Below are positions 20,719 to 33,100 of a stretch of 56,135 nt of DNA, in pieces; the first letter of the stretch is position 1, and the number at the start of each line of letters is the position of its first letter. Origin of the DNA: Teratosphaeria epicoccoides (lineage: Eukaryota; Ascomycota; Dothideomycetes; Mycosphaerellales; Teratosphaeriaceae). Both the position numbers and the translations under genes were made by a program. The stretch lies in the NCBI GenBank assembly GCA_021401465.1, contig JADDMT010000159.1:1-56135 (forward strand), given 5' to 3'. The notes beneath the pieces are model-generated. The model was not told where the DNA came from. It was given only the letters and a program-made list of their open reading frames with translations, and did not search any database.

Positions 20719-22530
20719 ATGTCAAGTAGTTCCTTAGCTGTTAGCTTGACCTCTAGCGACAATAGTCAACTAATACTACGAGAACAAGTTGCCGCTATAC
20801 CTCAAATTACTTAGTAGCTTAAATCCATTCACCTTAGCGAGATAGCTCTAGCATCTGTCATAGGTTCGACTACTAGAAACAGGCACGATAACAACGGCTT
20901 TAAGATAGGAAGCCCTACGGAGTTCATAGGACAACGATCTTAAGTTAAGATGTTTATCCTCTAATGCTAGTTAGCATTTAACGTAGATACAGAATAGTTT
21001 ACGACATATCATAAGCGAATAATGTACATTGTCTCTTACCTAAAGGTACTAGCGTTCGAGTTTATCTAGCCTTACCTATCAGATTATCTGGATCACGTTA
21101 GCAGCGTCGAAGCTAGAAAGACAACAACTCGGGAGATTCTTAACTTAGACAAGTCCTTGTTTAAGGTGTTACGCAAAGCCTTTAGGCTTAGCAACGAACA
21201 AAAAGAGGCTAAGAGAGCTCTCCTAGGAATCTAGCAGAAGGGTTCTGCTATTAAGTACCATGCGGACTTTTAGACCCTCTCTGCTTAAGTCGACTAGAAT
21301 GATAATGCTTTAGCCGCTTAGTTCTATTAGGGACTAAAGGAGACAGTTAAAGACGAAATTACCTAGGGAGATCGACTAACGACATTCAAGGAAATAAGCG
21401 ATCTCGCGATTAGGATCGATAATCGCATCTAGGAACAACAGTAGGAACGACAACATGTAAATCGCAGGCTAGCGTAGGCTAACTATAAGGTCTAACGATT
21501 AGCACCGAAATAGCGAAGCGATTACTATAGTCTCTAACTAATAGAGTTAGATGCGACTAAGGGACGCCTAAAGAGCGGACCCTAAGGAAAGCCACGGAAG
21601 AGCTCTCCTACCTAGAATAGTCTGAAGAACCTATTCGACAAGAGTAACCTCGAGTGCCATAACTGTAGAAAGAAAGGACACTTTGCTAGCAAGTGTTTCG
21701 CAAAGAAACAGCGTTAGGAACTATAACGGACAGAACAGGGTTACGCGACAACATTAGCACCTAAGCAAATAGCTGCTACTACTCGAGAATTAGACTATGC
21801 CTTACTTACTTAGACTATGTACTACGACGACGATTGTCAAATTCACATGAGTAATAAAGATAGTTCTAGATAGTACCCTAGCCGTAACAAGGCATAATCA
21901 ATCTACGCGCTGAGGGGTACACCTTCTAGTGTAATAGTCCTAAGGTAATAGGGGCTAGAAGAAGAAGAAGGTTCAGACGACAAATATGAGCTTGTCGAAG
22001 CCGTCATTCCTAATTCTAAGGAAGACGAGAGCATAGAGAGATAGGCTATGCCGCCGCATGACATTAGACTTAATATCATCCGAATTATATAGAACTAGTA
22101 GGCTTAGGCTTACCTATGGATTAATAGAGTACAACATATCGACTAGCTTGAGTACAACAAACTAGCCGACTGCATGCGACGACACCTAAGGAGACTACTA
22201 GTCGTAGCTTACCCTTACTCGCCTTAGAAGATTGTCCAAGAAATTGTACTGTTCAGGGTAGAGTTTACGCCCTAAGGAGGCTACCTTACCTACGAAGGTA
22301 TCTAGGTTCTACGAGCGCTACGACTCTAGGTTAGCCATTTGAAAATAGAGTACGCAAGAAACGCGTAGGAACAACGAGGCTAAGAGCAAGTACGGCCTCT
22401 TAGGCCGGTTAGCAGTAACGCTTAGAGAAGAGTAAGCCGAGACTACATAATCCCTAAACTAGTCCGTGAAGACAGTTATTCGGAAAACGACGAGGTCTGC
22501 CGGAATTAGACCTACGGACAGACTAGATAG
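20719..22530 (+). pseudogene. A1 gag (RIP-inactivated)
   Basis: It starts at ATG 20719 (M-S-S-S-S-L-A-V-S-L-T) shortly after the leader. The same frame reaches the zinc knuckle at 21655-21696, C-H-N-C-R-K-K-G-H-F-A-S-K-C, a perfect C-x2-C-x4-H-x4-C. It continues through a long acidic and Arg-rich tail (E-E-E-G-S-D-D near 21965) to about 22530. Gag of about 600 codons is long for the family. Protease is in another frame, so the switch lies between about 22500 and 22600. Stops are TAG/TAA. A minus-strand open stretch at 22523-22744 is a shadow. Confidence 0.8.
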
Positions 22531-25500
22531 GGCTGCAACAATGTGCCGCAGTTAGCGCTAGATACGCGGACAACCTTAGAGTATAGGTACACATTAACGA
22601 GACACTAGCCCGGGCCTTAATAGATTTAGGATGTACTAGAATCTTCATGACGCCTAAGTTTGCTAGGACAGCTAGGATAAGGCTACAGGCGAAGACGAAT
22701 GCTTTCTCGCTATAAGCGATCGATAGAAAGCTAGTCACGTACAACTAAGGAATAGTTAACGAAGAGACTAAGACAATACCTCTACGGATAGGACGCTACT
22801 AAGAGATAGTCTAGTTTAACATCACAGAGTTACCTAGCTCGGATGTAGTGCTAGGGTTACCATAGCTAAGAAACGCTAACCCCTACCTCGACTAGAAGAA
22901 CGAGAGGATCTAGTTCCTAGAACTCTTAAGATCGATACCTCTACCTATAGTACACGATGTACTAGGCAAGATCGAAATATGTGCTATGACTTCAAGCGAG
23001 ATAGTCGCCGCTATCAAGCATCTAGAACAGGAAGTGTACGTCCTATAGATTAAAGCAATGTAATCTGAAGTCGAAGTCAAGTTCATAATTCCTAATGAAT
23101 ATAAGGAATTTGCTACTCTTTTTAAGGAAGAACCTAACTAAGAGGCTCTGCTAGAACACTAGGAGTAGGACTACAGGATACCCTTACTCCTAGACAGGAT
23201 GCTAACGAAGCAACTAGTTCGCCTATTATTAGCGGCGAAGTTAGAGATTCTCCGGAAATACCTAGAAGACAACCTCTAGAAGGGCTTTATCCGCAAGTCG
23301 TAGTTACTAGCAGGGTATCTAATCCTGTTTGTCCCTAAGGGAGAAGACAACTAGCGACTTTACGTAGACTATTATAGATTAAATGACATCATAATAAAGA
23401 ACAGTTATCTACTTCCTTTGCTCTCGGAATTACAGGATTGCCTACAAGGAGCAATATAGTTCTTGAAGTTCGACATACTAGGAGTATATAATCGAATTCG
23501 AATTAAGGAAGGCAAAGAATAGAAGACTACGTTCCGAACTAGGTTCGGATACTACGAGTATATAGTTATGCCATTTAGGTTAACAAACGCCCTAGCTACA
23601 TAGTAGGCATTTATTAACAACTTGCTATAAGAGTACCTTAACATCTTTGTAGTAGTATACTTAGATGACATCCTCGTCTACTTACGAACAATCGAAGAAT
23701 ATAGGACTTATATACATAAGGTGCTTTAGAAACTCTAGGATTACAGGCTAAAGGTTAAGCCTTAGAAGAGCGAGTTTCATAAGCAAGAAGTCCATTTCCT
23801 TGGCTACGTAGTAGCCTAGAACGGAATCAAGATAGACACTAAGAAGGTTAAAGTCGTAAAAGAGTAGCCTACGCTAACTAATGTTAAGGAAGTATAGTCC
23901 TTCCTTAGGTTTGCTAACTTCTATCGAAGATTCATCGCGAACTATTTAAGGATTACGGCACTACTTACGACCCTTACTACGAAGGATACACTATTCGTAT
24001 AGGACGACGCCTAACAGAATGCCTTCGAGGAACTTAAGCAACAATTCACAGATTAGCTAATCTTGCTTGTATTCGACCCTAGTAAGCCTATTACGGTTAA
24101 AACAGATGCCTCTAACGTAGTACTTAGGGCATACTTAAGTTAACTAGGACCGAGTAGACAACTACAGCTAGTTGCCTATTACTTGAGAAAGCTGTCTAAA
24201 CCCGAGCTCCGTTACGACGTCTACAACAAAGAACTTCTAGCTATAGTAGACGCCTACAAAGTGTGGCGAGTCTACTTAGAAGGGGCTAAGTACTAGGTTA
24301 CGGTCTACATAGACTATAAGAACTTGCGATACTTTACTATGACGAAGGAGTTAAACTAACGACAAGTCCGATAGAGTAAGGAACTCTCTAGCTTTAACTG
24401 TAAGATCGTCTATCGCAAGGGATCTAATAACGCACGCGCTGACGCACTTAGCCGCTAGACTGACTACATGAAGGGCGTAAAGCAGGAGAAACATGCTATT
24501 CTCTAGGAAAATAGCGATAGGACGCTTAGAGTTAACTAACTCGCGGCTATAGCTATCACATAGACTAGCGAATTCTAGGACGACCTAAAGAACGCACTAG
24601 TCTACGATCTAACTGTACTCGCTATCCGTAACGACATTAATGGACAGGAGGGCTAGGAAGACAAAGACGGAGTACTTCTCTTCTAAGGATTAGTATACAT
24701 GCTGACATCCTTACAATTAGAGCTACTACGCCTCTAATATAACGTACCTTAGGCAGGACACCTAGGAGTGTCTTAAATAAAGCAAATTCTCTGACAAGAA
24801 TATTACTTCCCTAGGATAGGCAGAGTAATTAAGGGCTATGTCTGTTAATGTGTAACTTGCTAACAGAGCAAGCACGACTATTATAAACCGTATAGGCTAC
24901 TACGACCGCTAAAGGTACCCTAATAGCCATAGGAATCGCTCGCTATAGACTTTATCGTTAAACTATCTTAGTTAAGAGAACCTGCCACGAATAAGTTCTT
25001 CGATGGAATCATGGTAGTAGTCGACTAATTCACTAAGTTTAGGAAGTTTATCCTATACCGCAAAGACTTTAAGACTAAAGATATCGCACACGTCTTCATT
25101 AAATAGGTAGTAGCATTACATAGTATGCTATGAGACCTAGTAACGGACTAAGGATCCGTGTTTACCTCTAACTTCTAGAAGGCCCTAATGAGACAATTCT
25201 AGGTTAAACATCGATTAAGTACTTCCTTCTACCCTTAGACGGATAGATAGACAGAATGTCTAAATCAGACGTTAGAATAGTACCTTCGATCCTATGTGAA
25301 TAGGGACTAGAACAACTAGGTAGAGTTGTTGCTAATAGCGTAGCTCGCGTATAATAGTACGCTAGCAGAGTCGACAGGACTCTCGCTATTTCAGATAGCG
25401 TATAGATTAGCTATAGAAGACATTCTAGACGTCTTAGCTAGTAACCTAAACCTAGTAGCACTAGGGCAAGTAGAACACCTCTACTAACTGTAAACAGAAG

Positions 25501-26006
25501 CACGACTTAACCTGTAGTTCTATTAACAGAACATGGCATAGTACGCGAATCGTGAGAGAATTAAGGGACTAATTCTAAAGGAGGGGGACTAGGTATATCT
25601 CCTCCGCTATCACATCAAATCAGACAAGCCAAGTAAAAAACTAGACGCTATAAAACTAGGACTATTCCGGATCAAGGCTAAGAAAGGACCCGTCAATTTT
25701 GAATTACAGCTACCTAAGCAGATAAGAATACACCCTGTGTTCTATGTCTCTCTGCTAGAACAAGTAGCGCTAGACGCTACACTATAAACGGAACCCTTAC
25801 TACTCGACCCTAAGGTCGAAGAACTAGAGTACACTGTTAAGAGGATCGTCGACACTCGCTAGGTAGATAGACAGCAAGAGTACTTAGTAAAATAGGAAGG
25901 ATACGGGAGTACCGAAAACACCTAGGAACCCCTAGAACACCTACGAAACTGTTAGTAAAAGATACAGAGTTTCGAGCAAAGAACGACCCTAGGAAGAAGG
26001 TCGTAA
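22531..26006 (+). pseudogene. A1 pol: protease, RT, RNase H, integrase, chromodomain
   Basis: Protease begins near 22545, with A-R-A-L-I-D-L-G-C at about 22608-22640, catalytic Asp intact. RT has R-L-Y-V-D-Y-Y-R-L-N-D-I near 23355 and V-V-Y-L-D-D-I-L at 23652-23675. RNase H (K-T-D-A-S) is near 24100, and integrase follows at about 24800-25500. The chromodomain lies at 25880-25950 (Y-L-V-K-*-E-G-Y-G and E-N-T-*-E-P-L-E-H-L), with both stars at conserved Trp codons. The last stop in frame is TAA 26004-26006, only 15 bp from the stop of the antisense gene. Confidence 0.85.
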
Positions 26007-26021
26007 GCCACGAGTAGGCTC

Positions 26022-26510
26022 CTATAGGGCGCTACTAATAGGCTCGGCTACTACGCTATCTAGGAAACCCTAGTACAATACGTTAGCAAAACCTTCTATT
26101 ACGCTCTTTGTCATAGGACTAAGCGCGAGACCTGCCGAGGGGTCTAGTTTAAGAAGGAACCTAGTCTGCTAAAGAGCCTACTCTTTAGCCTCGTCCTCCC
26201 TAATCTCACGCTCCTTAAGAGCGCGACTATCCTCGACCTTATAGTTAACCGCGTCTAACTGTTTCTAAAGACATATCTCCTTTACATGCGCCTCTATTAT
26301 CTTCTACGAAGCCTTAGCTAGGGCCGCCTTCGCACGATCGAGATTAGTAATTAGTCTTTTCTGCTAATTACCTAACTTCTTCTATTTAACCTCTGTTACC
26401 TTCGCGTCGTAACTTCGATAGTTGCTAAAGTAGCATTACGAACATTTCCCTAAGGAAATGTGTACTTGACAAACAAGCTTTAACTCCTGACACTAAGTAT
26501 AGGACTTCAT
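26022..26510 (-). pseudogene. A1 antisense accessory gene (Cys cluster plus coiled coil)
   Basis: A 163-codon minus-strand frame runs from ATG 26510-26508 (M-K-S-Y-T) to TAG 26024-26022; an earlier TAG at 26072-26070 may be a mutated Gln. The N-terminus has C-x6-C, an 8-residue gap, then C-x2-C (residues 7-26), with Tyr codons nearby that may be former Cys. Residues 35-125 are rich in Lys, Glu, Ala and Leu with heptad-like spacing, suggesting a coiled coil. No intron is needed. It is tail-to-tail with pol, 15 bp apart, and starts 190 bp from the 3' LTR. Internal stops are TAG/TAA. Function unknown; zinc binding and self-association are inferred. Confidence 0.6.
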
Positions 26511-26687
26511 GCTGTCCTGGCCCTAACGATAGATTCGATTTACGCGGCATTTACGTTTCTGCGTTAAAGGGGCGTTAGTATCTAGAATCACATAAGGCAG
26601 TAATGTAGAAAGAGAAGACATTACTACGCAAAGGAAAGGACAAGAGAAACCCCGCACTAATAAGGTAGCTTAGGGACAAGCAAGGCT

Positions 26688-26700
26688 AAGAGGGGGATAG
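26688..26700 (+). promoter_or_regulatory. A1 polypurine tract
   Basis: AAGAGGGGGATAG immediately precedes the 3' LTR start TGTCATGAG. Composition and position fit the plus-strand primer. Confidence 0.7.
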
Positions 26701-27142
26701 TGTCATGAGTGTTAGGAGTACTTTAGGTTATAGGGTTATAAGTGTCCTGAAGTACTATGAGTTATAGCATAGTCATAGGAGAAAGGATCTGTCACGTGAG
26801 GATAGACACCTAGATCTGTAGGGTTAGTCTATAGATCTATAGGCCTGCATAGGAGAAAGGATCTGTTACGTAAGAGTAGACCCTAGGATCTGTAGGGTTA
26901 GTCTACAGATCTATAGACATAGGTCTAACGGGTCTGTTAACAGATCTAACTAAGCTGCCCTGCCTATCTAGTATATAAGGATGGCTTCAGGACAGGTAGT
27001 TAGGAGCTTTGTGCTTAATTTAATCTTCTCCTCTAGGGGGGATAGTTAGTTACAAGGTTAATTGCCTTTGTCGATATTCTTTACTACTCTGCAAGTCTAA
27101 TACCTAATCCCCTTCCTACTATCGGCACCTACCCTTCTGACA
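26701..27142 (+). repeat. A1 3' LTR
   Basis: This 442-bp LTR runs TGTCATGAGT...CTTCTGACA and is the same length as the 5' copy. It keeps an intact E-box CACGTG at 26793-26798, where the 5' LTR has CACGTA. The differences between the two LTRs are largely transitions expected of RIP, so they should not be used as a molecular clock. Confidence 0.9.
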
Positions 27143-27459
27143 TATATAGCAAGGTACGTGCTAGCACGGGCCTAGGAGCGCCCCCTTAATAGCTCGGACT
27201 ACGAGAATAGAAGTAAAGTAAAGTGAAGTAAAGTGAAATAAATTTAGCTAAGTGAAGTAGGGTCTAGGGACTACGCAAGACTAGCTAGGGACTAGGTCTT
27301 ATGCGCTAGAGGATAGCTAGTAGGGGGATTTTAATCGCAAGAAGTGAAGTGAAGTAGTCTCGGAGTAAAGTAGGGTTACGAGACTATACAAGACTAGTTA
27401 GGGGCCTAGCCTTTTAGGCTAGAGAGTAATTAGTAGGAGGATTTAGTCGCAACGCTGCT
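27143..27459. repeat. Non-coding tandem repeats
   Basis: There is no gene here. An AAGTA/AAGTG microsatellite lies at about 27210-27240. An approximately 113-bp unit is present twice (from 27254 and from 27367), sharing GACTA[C/T]GCAAGACTAG-like and GGCTAGAG-like blocks. It lies between A1 and a copia gag relic and may be old LTR or spacer DNA of C or the copia element. Confidence 0.5.
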
Positions 27460-28367
27460 GCTTAGAGCCCTTTAGGCGCGACTCCTCCTCGAACAGGATG
27501 TGTAGGACTCTCTAACTATCTTTTATACCTATTAGATTAATGTTACACCTTAGGTCGTAGTAGTACTTAGGTAGGGCATTAAGAAGCTATTAGACGACTC
27601 TATCCTACGTATATAACATCCTTGTCTTAGGTTTAACATTAATGATCTTTCGTAATAGGTTTGTAAGTATTACATAGGCGTTATTAATACTTGCATCCTT
27701 GTCTATCTCGTACATTGTGTACTATTACTAGTATACCCTCAAGGATGTTAGAAGGTTCTTCTTGTATTTTAAGAGTAATACAGCCTATGCCTCTACGGCT
27801 ATCTTGTACTTAAGCGTCAGAGTGCTATTAGTCTCGTCGAGGCTCCGCGATATATTATATAGGGCAGTTAAATTAGCCTCAAACTACTCATTAGTGTTAG
27901 CTAGCTTATACATCTAGTTGTCTATAATATATTGTAACTATGCCCTCTCTTTATTAGTAGCTAGTAGCATAGTGCCTTTAAGGGTCTAGTCTCTTTAGCC
28001 TGAAGATTCCGACGAGCTCTAACTAGCGCTTTGTTAGCTCTAATCCCTCTACGTAGCTAAGGATAGATCAGAGGATCTCCGCTGTCGCTTGCTTGCATGC
28101 CTCGAGTACTACTATACTAGGACTAGCTACTTACCCTTCGAGTATAACTGATTATCCTTCGAGTCTAACTAGAGTTTGCGTAGAGATATGCCTGAAAAGA
28201 TAGAAGGCAACTACTAATTAGCAGGTTATTCTGACTGTTAACTTGCCTGTCTTACAAGCTTAGCTCTCTAGCTTGCTCTAACATCCGCTCTAACTACTAG
28301 TACTTTGCCATTTGTAATTCCTATCTTCAGGCTTGTTAGAAGCGGCGCCTTCTAGTCGATTAGCCAT
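27460..28367 (-). pseudogene. Ty1/copia gag
   Basis: The minus strand starts at ATG 28367-28365 (M-A-N-R-L-E-G-A-A). After a frame change near 28000 it gives a gag of the copia type (Gag_polypeptide/UBN2-like): A-Y-V-I-L-T-N-L-L near 27680 and L-L-N-A-L-P-K-Y-Y-Y-D-L-R near 27560-27600. It ends near 27460 in repeats, so protease to RNase H is absent. Stops are mostly TAG with a few TAA, and a TGA near 28070 may be in another frame. Confidence 0.65.
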
Positions 28368-28849
28368 GCGTACTTCTTTGACGTAAGGAGACAGGACTCC
28401 TGCTTAAACTAGAACTTGTTGTTTTCTCGTGTTAGAGTAGGGACTTTCTTTCGGTCCTTAGACAAGTCTATAGTAAGGAAGTATTATAATTAGTAAATGA
28501 ATAAGTATAAAACAGATGAACTAAGATTATTGTATGTAGAATTCCCGTATAGTTTTAGAAGGTAACTACAAACTTTTCAACTATGTCTGAATAGTTGCTA
28601 GGCTCTTTAACGTCTTATCTGCGTCTTAAGAGTCTGTCTAACATACTCTAACAGGCTCTAGTCTCCTTTACATAGTGCGGCGGCGGCCTCTAGTCTGCCC
28701 TTAATTGTCTAGCGGATTAAGTACGCTCTTCTAACAAATTCTTCTAGCTACAGGCAGAACCTAGGCTTATAACCTGTTAAATTAAGTCCTTAAATACAGG
28801 CAATAGATTTACGTATAGGAAGTAGCTACAGAATGAATATATTATGTCA

Positions 28850-29033
28850 GGTATCAGATATATAACGAACGTAATAGATTAAAGAGAAGGTGAAAATTGT
28901 TCTCTTCCTAACTAGGGTTATATATCCCGTAACCCCTGACCTAAGTCAGAGAGGTTAGAGTCAGGGTCCTGCCTAACTCTAACTCCTACTAACTTAGTAC
29001 GGCTAGTATGCAACTGCCTATCACATTTCAACA
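28850..29033 (-). repeat. Ty1/copia LTR (5' part recognised)
   Basis: Read on the minus strand, it opens at 29033 with TGTTGAAATGTGATAGGCAG and has a TATA-like GGATATATAACCC near 28915-28930. It is upstream of the copia gag on the same strand, so it is that element's 5' LTR. Its inner end is not resolved; 28368-28849 is U5 plus leader without a gene. Confidence 0.6.
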
Positions 29034-29809
29034 TTAGATGTTATTAACATAGCTAGTTATGACATTATGCTAGGCATGTCTTAGTTAAGAAAGCATAACC
29101 TAGTAATTCACTAGAGAAAAGGAGTACTTACATTTAAGGAATGCGATTACATAATCGGCATTTATCCTATGTAGTAGCAGCGTTTGCTAGTAGATGAGAT
29201 TAACAAGCGCAGAACGACATATAAGACGTTTGTATTAATTAGAAGTACAGGATATACTTAACCTTAATCGAAACTTCTGTTAGGTTAAGAGGGTAGTAGG
29301 GTAGAAGTCATGTACTATCGAATGATAATACTAGAATCTTAGACCTAGACATCCCTAAGGAGTATTATAAGTAGAAGTAACTCTTTTAAGAGGAGAGAGG
29401 CAAAGCCGCCTTACCTAGACACTAACTATAGGATCACAAGATACACTTGCAGCTAGGGAAAGAGCCTCTATAGGGACCTCTATACGTAATGTCTAAGAAA
29501 GAGCTTAAAACCCTAAACAAATAGCTAAAGGAGAAACTAGAAAAAGGCTAGATATAGAAGTCGACATCCTTAGCAGCCTTACTAGTAATGTTTGTTCTAA
29601 AAGCAAGCAGGAAACTACGACTAGTAGTAGATTTCAGATGACTAAACGACATCATAATTAAGAACTAGTACCTATTACTAAATATCGAAGAAATGTAAGA
29701 CTAATTAACTAGATTAGACTAGTATATGAAGATCGACTTAAGCAATACGTTCTACGTAATACGCATGGCTCCTAGATATAGATAGATGACTACATTCTAG
29801 ACAAGATAT
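29034..29809 (+). pseudogene. Ty3/gypsy RT fragment, cut by B2
   Basis: From about 29390 the plus strand gives the N-terminal half of a gypsy RT: Y-V-M-S-K-K-E-L near 29490, L-R-L-V-V-D-F-R near 29617 and L-N-D-I-I-I-K-N near 29645, then K-I-D-L-S-N-T-F near 29733. It differs from A-E at these blocks. It stops at 29809, where the B2 LTR begins, before the catalytic Y-x-D-D. The part at 29034-29390 has no clear coding. Confidence 0.65.
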
Positions 29810-30010
29810 TAATACTAGATGACTAGCCTATAGGCTTAGGCAGCTAGACTAGTAAGCTAAGCCGCACGTGATGCATATAGGCGTATATTATGCGCTGCGC
29901 TTCGTAATAGAACAAAGGCAGTAATTAGTATCAGACCTTTGTACTTAGAGATAGAGGCTCTATACGCTACTACATACCTACATATTAATTACTAGTCACA
30001 TACCATATTA
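29810..30010 (+). repeat. B2 5' LTR
   Basis: It starts TAATACTAGATG (TGATACTAGA in B1) and ends CATACCATATTA; CACGTGA is kept near 29863. The ACCATATTA end is shared with the B3 LTR at 34820, separating B2/B3 from B1. Confidence 0.8.
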
Positions 30011-30129
30011 ATTCTAATCACTCTACCCTAGTTACAGCCTATAGAGTACTTATAATAACTAGTATTCCTGCCCCTAGCTAAGCAGGCTACACGCCTGCTT
30101 GTATCTAGCATTAACGCGACAGCTAGCTC

Positions 30130-33100
30130 GAAGATAGAAAGGACGCCTATAGCGTCATATAGGAAACTAAAGACAAAAAGATAGCTCGCCTAGAGAAATA
30201 ACAGGCAGAGCTAGTAAAAACATAACGCCTATATGATCTACGAGCTAATGTAGCATAGTATAAGCGTACGTAGGCAGCTAGCTTCTAGCAATTAGAAGTA
30301 GACTTAGTAACATTAACACAATCAACTAACTTGCTAGCTCTAACTATGCGTAACTTAGGTAGACTACGTCTCGAAGTACCTCCTAAGTTCTCAGGGAAGA
30401 CACTAAAAGAAGCAAGGACGTTTATCCGCTACTTAGAGAAAGTGTTCGCGTTATTAGGCATAGCCTATAGTAGTGCGCATGCGAGGATCATATACGCTAG
30501 CATGTTCCTTAAAGGGGACATGTTAGATGCCTAGCATAATAGCTATAAGGTAGCTAACTTAGCGCTAGAATATACATAGGAGATGTTCTGCTAGGAGATA
30601 GTAGACATAGTCAAAGATCCTGCTAATTATAGGCTAACTGTAGCCTAGTAGTATGAGACTACTAAGCAGGGCGAGAAGCAAAGCACCTCCTCGTTTATAG
30701 CATATTTAGCTATGCTAGAAGAGCAGATAGAACTATATACTCCTACGTAGCGTATGTAGTACCTACTCGTGAAGCTACAAGATACCTTAAGCGAGGCTAT
30801 CATAGTATACTACTAGGAACCTAAGACTAGGGACAAAATAATCTCCCTAGTAACCCGGATTAAGTAGTTAGGAGTAAGAGGCTCGCGCGCTCTACATAAG
30901 CATACTACTAGCGAGGATTAAAACTAACTAGACCTAAAGAAGCCTAACAGGGGTAATAGTAAGAAGCCTAGTAGAGATTCTTGAAGGTTAGCGCTACTAG
31001 CTTAGAGTAGTAGCGGAGTAGCTAATAAGAATGACAACTGCTACAACTGTAGTAAACCTAGCTATTAGGCGCGGGACTATCGTGCACTAAAGAGGGAGGT
31101 AATAGCTTCTACCCGCAAGGTAGAAATAGTGTAGCTAACTAAGGCTTGACGCTATGTCTAAGCCTACTTACTATATAAGAGGATAGTAGTAGTATGCTAG
31201 GCAAGGGCTAGTTACTAGTTAAGGAGCCCTTCTATAGCCTCGACTAGAGGCGAAGATCCTTTAGGACTAGACGTAGCCCTAGTACCTACGAAGTGCCTGA
31301 ATGGCGCTGTTGTTATTGTAGAAGGAGACGAAGTTAAGACAGACATACTACTTAATAATTACGCAGACATTAATGTCGTGTCTTACGCTTACGTCTTATA
31401 GCATAGGCTCAAGCGAGTTGTAAGCGTGCCTCTTCCTACTATAGATTCATTCTAGGGGAAGAGAGGCTATTATTATAGTGCGTATTAGCTAAAGATCTAG
31501 CTAGCAGACAGTATAGGATACAAGAAGCATACGTAGAGCATATTCTACGCCTTAGATATGCCTAGAACGCTAGTCTTGCTAGGGTAGCCCTAGAGGCGCT
31601 AGCAGGCTATCATCGTATATAGTAGCATAGATGAGTAGCCCTATAGCAGCGTACTCTCCGCGGTACGCGTGCTTAACACTAGGCGTTTCTATTCGGTTAT
31701 TAAAAACCGAATCTCAGGTGTTTGTAGTTACTACTAGTAGAATAGTAGGACTGAAACCTCTTCCTGATAAGGTTAAGGACTTTGCTAACATGTTTACTAA
31801 CAAGAAGGACGTAACTAAGCTTAGGCGCATTAATAGCGTAGAGCATGCTATCATGTTACAAGATAGCAAGAAGCTGCCTTTTTGCCCTTTATATAATCTG
31901 TCAGGAGTAGAGCTTAAGCTACTTTCGGAATACCTTAATTAGGCCCTTCAGAATAGTTAGATCTAGCGTAGTACTAGCGAGGCAGGTGCCTCTATCCTGT
32001 TTGTACTAAAGAAGGATAGTACTATGCGACTATATGTAGATTACTATAGGCTAAATGAGATTTCGATTAAGGATCGACGCCCCTTGCCGCTCATTAATAA
32101 GACGCTTGCGCGGCTCAGGCGCGTAGCATGGTTCTCTAAGTTAGACTTAAAGGATGCATATCATAGGATCCTAATTAAGGAAGATGACTACTAGAAGACT
32201 ATGTTTCGCATGCGCTATAGTTACTTTAAGTATCTAGTGATGCCTTTTAGGTTAACTAATACTCTAGTAACCTTTTAAGCGTATATTAACTAAGCCCTTA
32301 CTAGACTTGCAGACGTTTGTTACGTAGTATACTTAGATGATATCCTGATCTATAGTAACTCACGTAAGGAGCATACTCGGCACTTGCGCCTAGTATTAGA
32401 ACGGCTGCAAAAATACGCTCTATACGCTAGCTAAAAGAAGTGCGAGTTTTATACTTACTAGCTAGAGTTCCTAGGGTTCGTCATTAACAGCTTAGGCGTC
32501 TTAATAGATAAGAGTAAGCTTAGCGTAGTAAAGGAGTAGCCTGTACCTAAGACTCTAAAGGAAGTTTAGAGCTTTCTCGGCTTCGCTAACTTCTACTAGA
32601 GGTTTATTAAGAACTACTCTAAGATAGCCGCCCTGCTTACTACTATAGCTAAAGGAAAGGGTAGCCTGTTCCTATAGGGAGATACTAAAGAGGCTGCTTT
32701 CCGCATGCTTATATGAGCCTTAACTAGTACTCTAATTCTCTAGCATTATAATCCTAAGCTTCTAATCAAGATAGAAACGGACGCCTCTAGATTTACCTTA
32801 GGGGGCATTCTCTCCTAGCTCGTCGTAGGCGAGGACACTACTTGCTAGTACTCTATTACATTCTACTCTTAGAACCTTACTCTAGCAGAGTAGAACTACG
32901 AGACCTATAACTAAGAGCTGTTAGCAATTGTAGAATGCTTTAAGACATAGCGCTACTACCTTAAAGGCGCGCTACAGACTATTTGCGTGCTCTCTAACTA
33001 TAACAACCTTCGTGGATTCATAGGCATGAAGCCGCTAAACGGCTGTTAAGCTTAGTAGGCTATGTATCTGTCAAGGTTTAATTTTGCTATTAAGCATAAT

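Larger units (their letters stand above)
20218..27142 (+). mobile_element. A1: complete Ty3/gypsy chromovirus with antisense gene
   Basis: The element is 6925 bp with two 442-bp LTRs (20218-20659 and 26701-27142) and the flanking duplication TATAC (20213-20217) / TATAT (27143-27147). It contains gag (from 20719), pol in another frame (to 26006), an antisense Cys-rich gene (26510-26022), a polypurine tract and the 3' LTR. It is inserted in the right end of C. Confidence 0.9.

Noticed and set aside
22523..22744. 73-codon minus-strand open frame
   Set aside because: It is antisense to the A1 protease, which reads well on the plus strand with an intact catalytic Asp.
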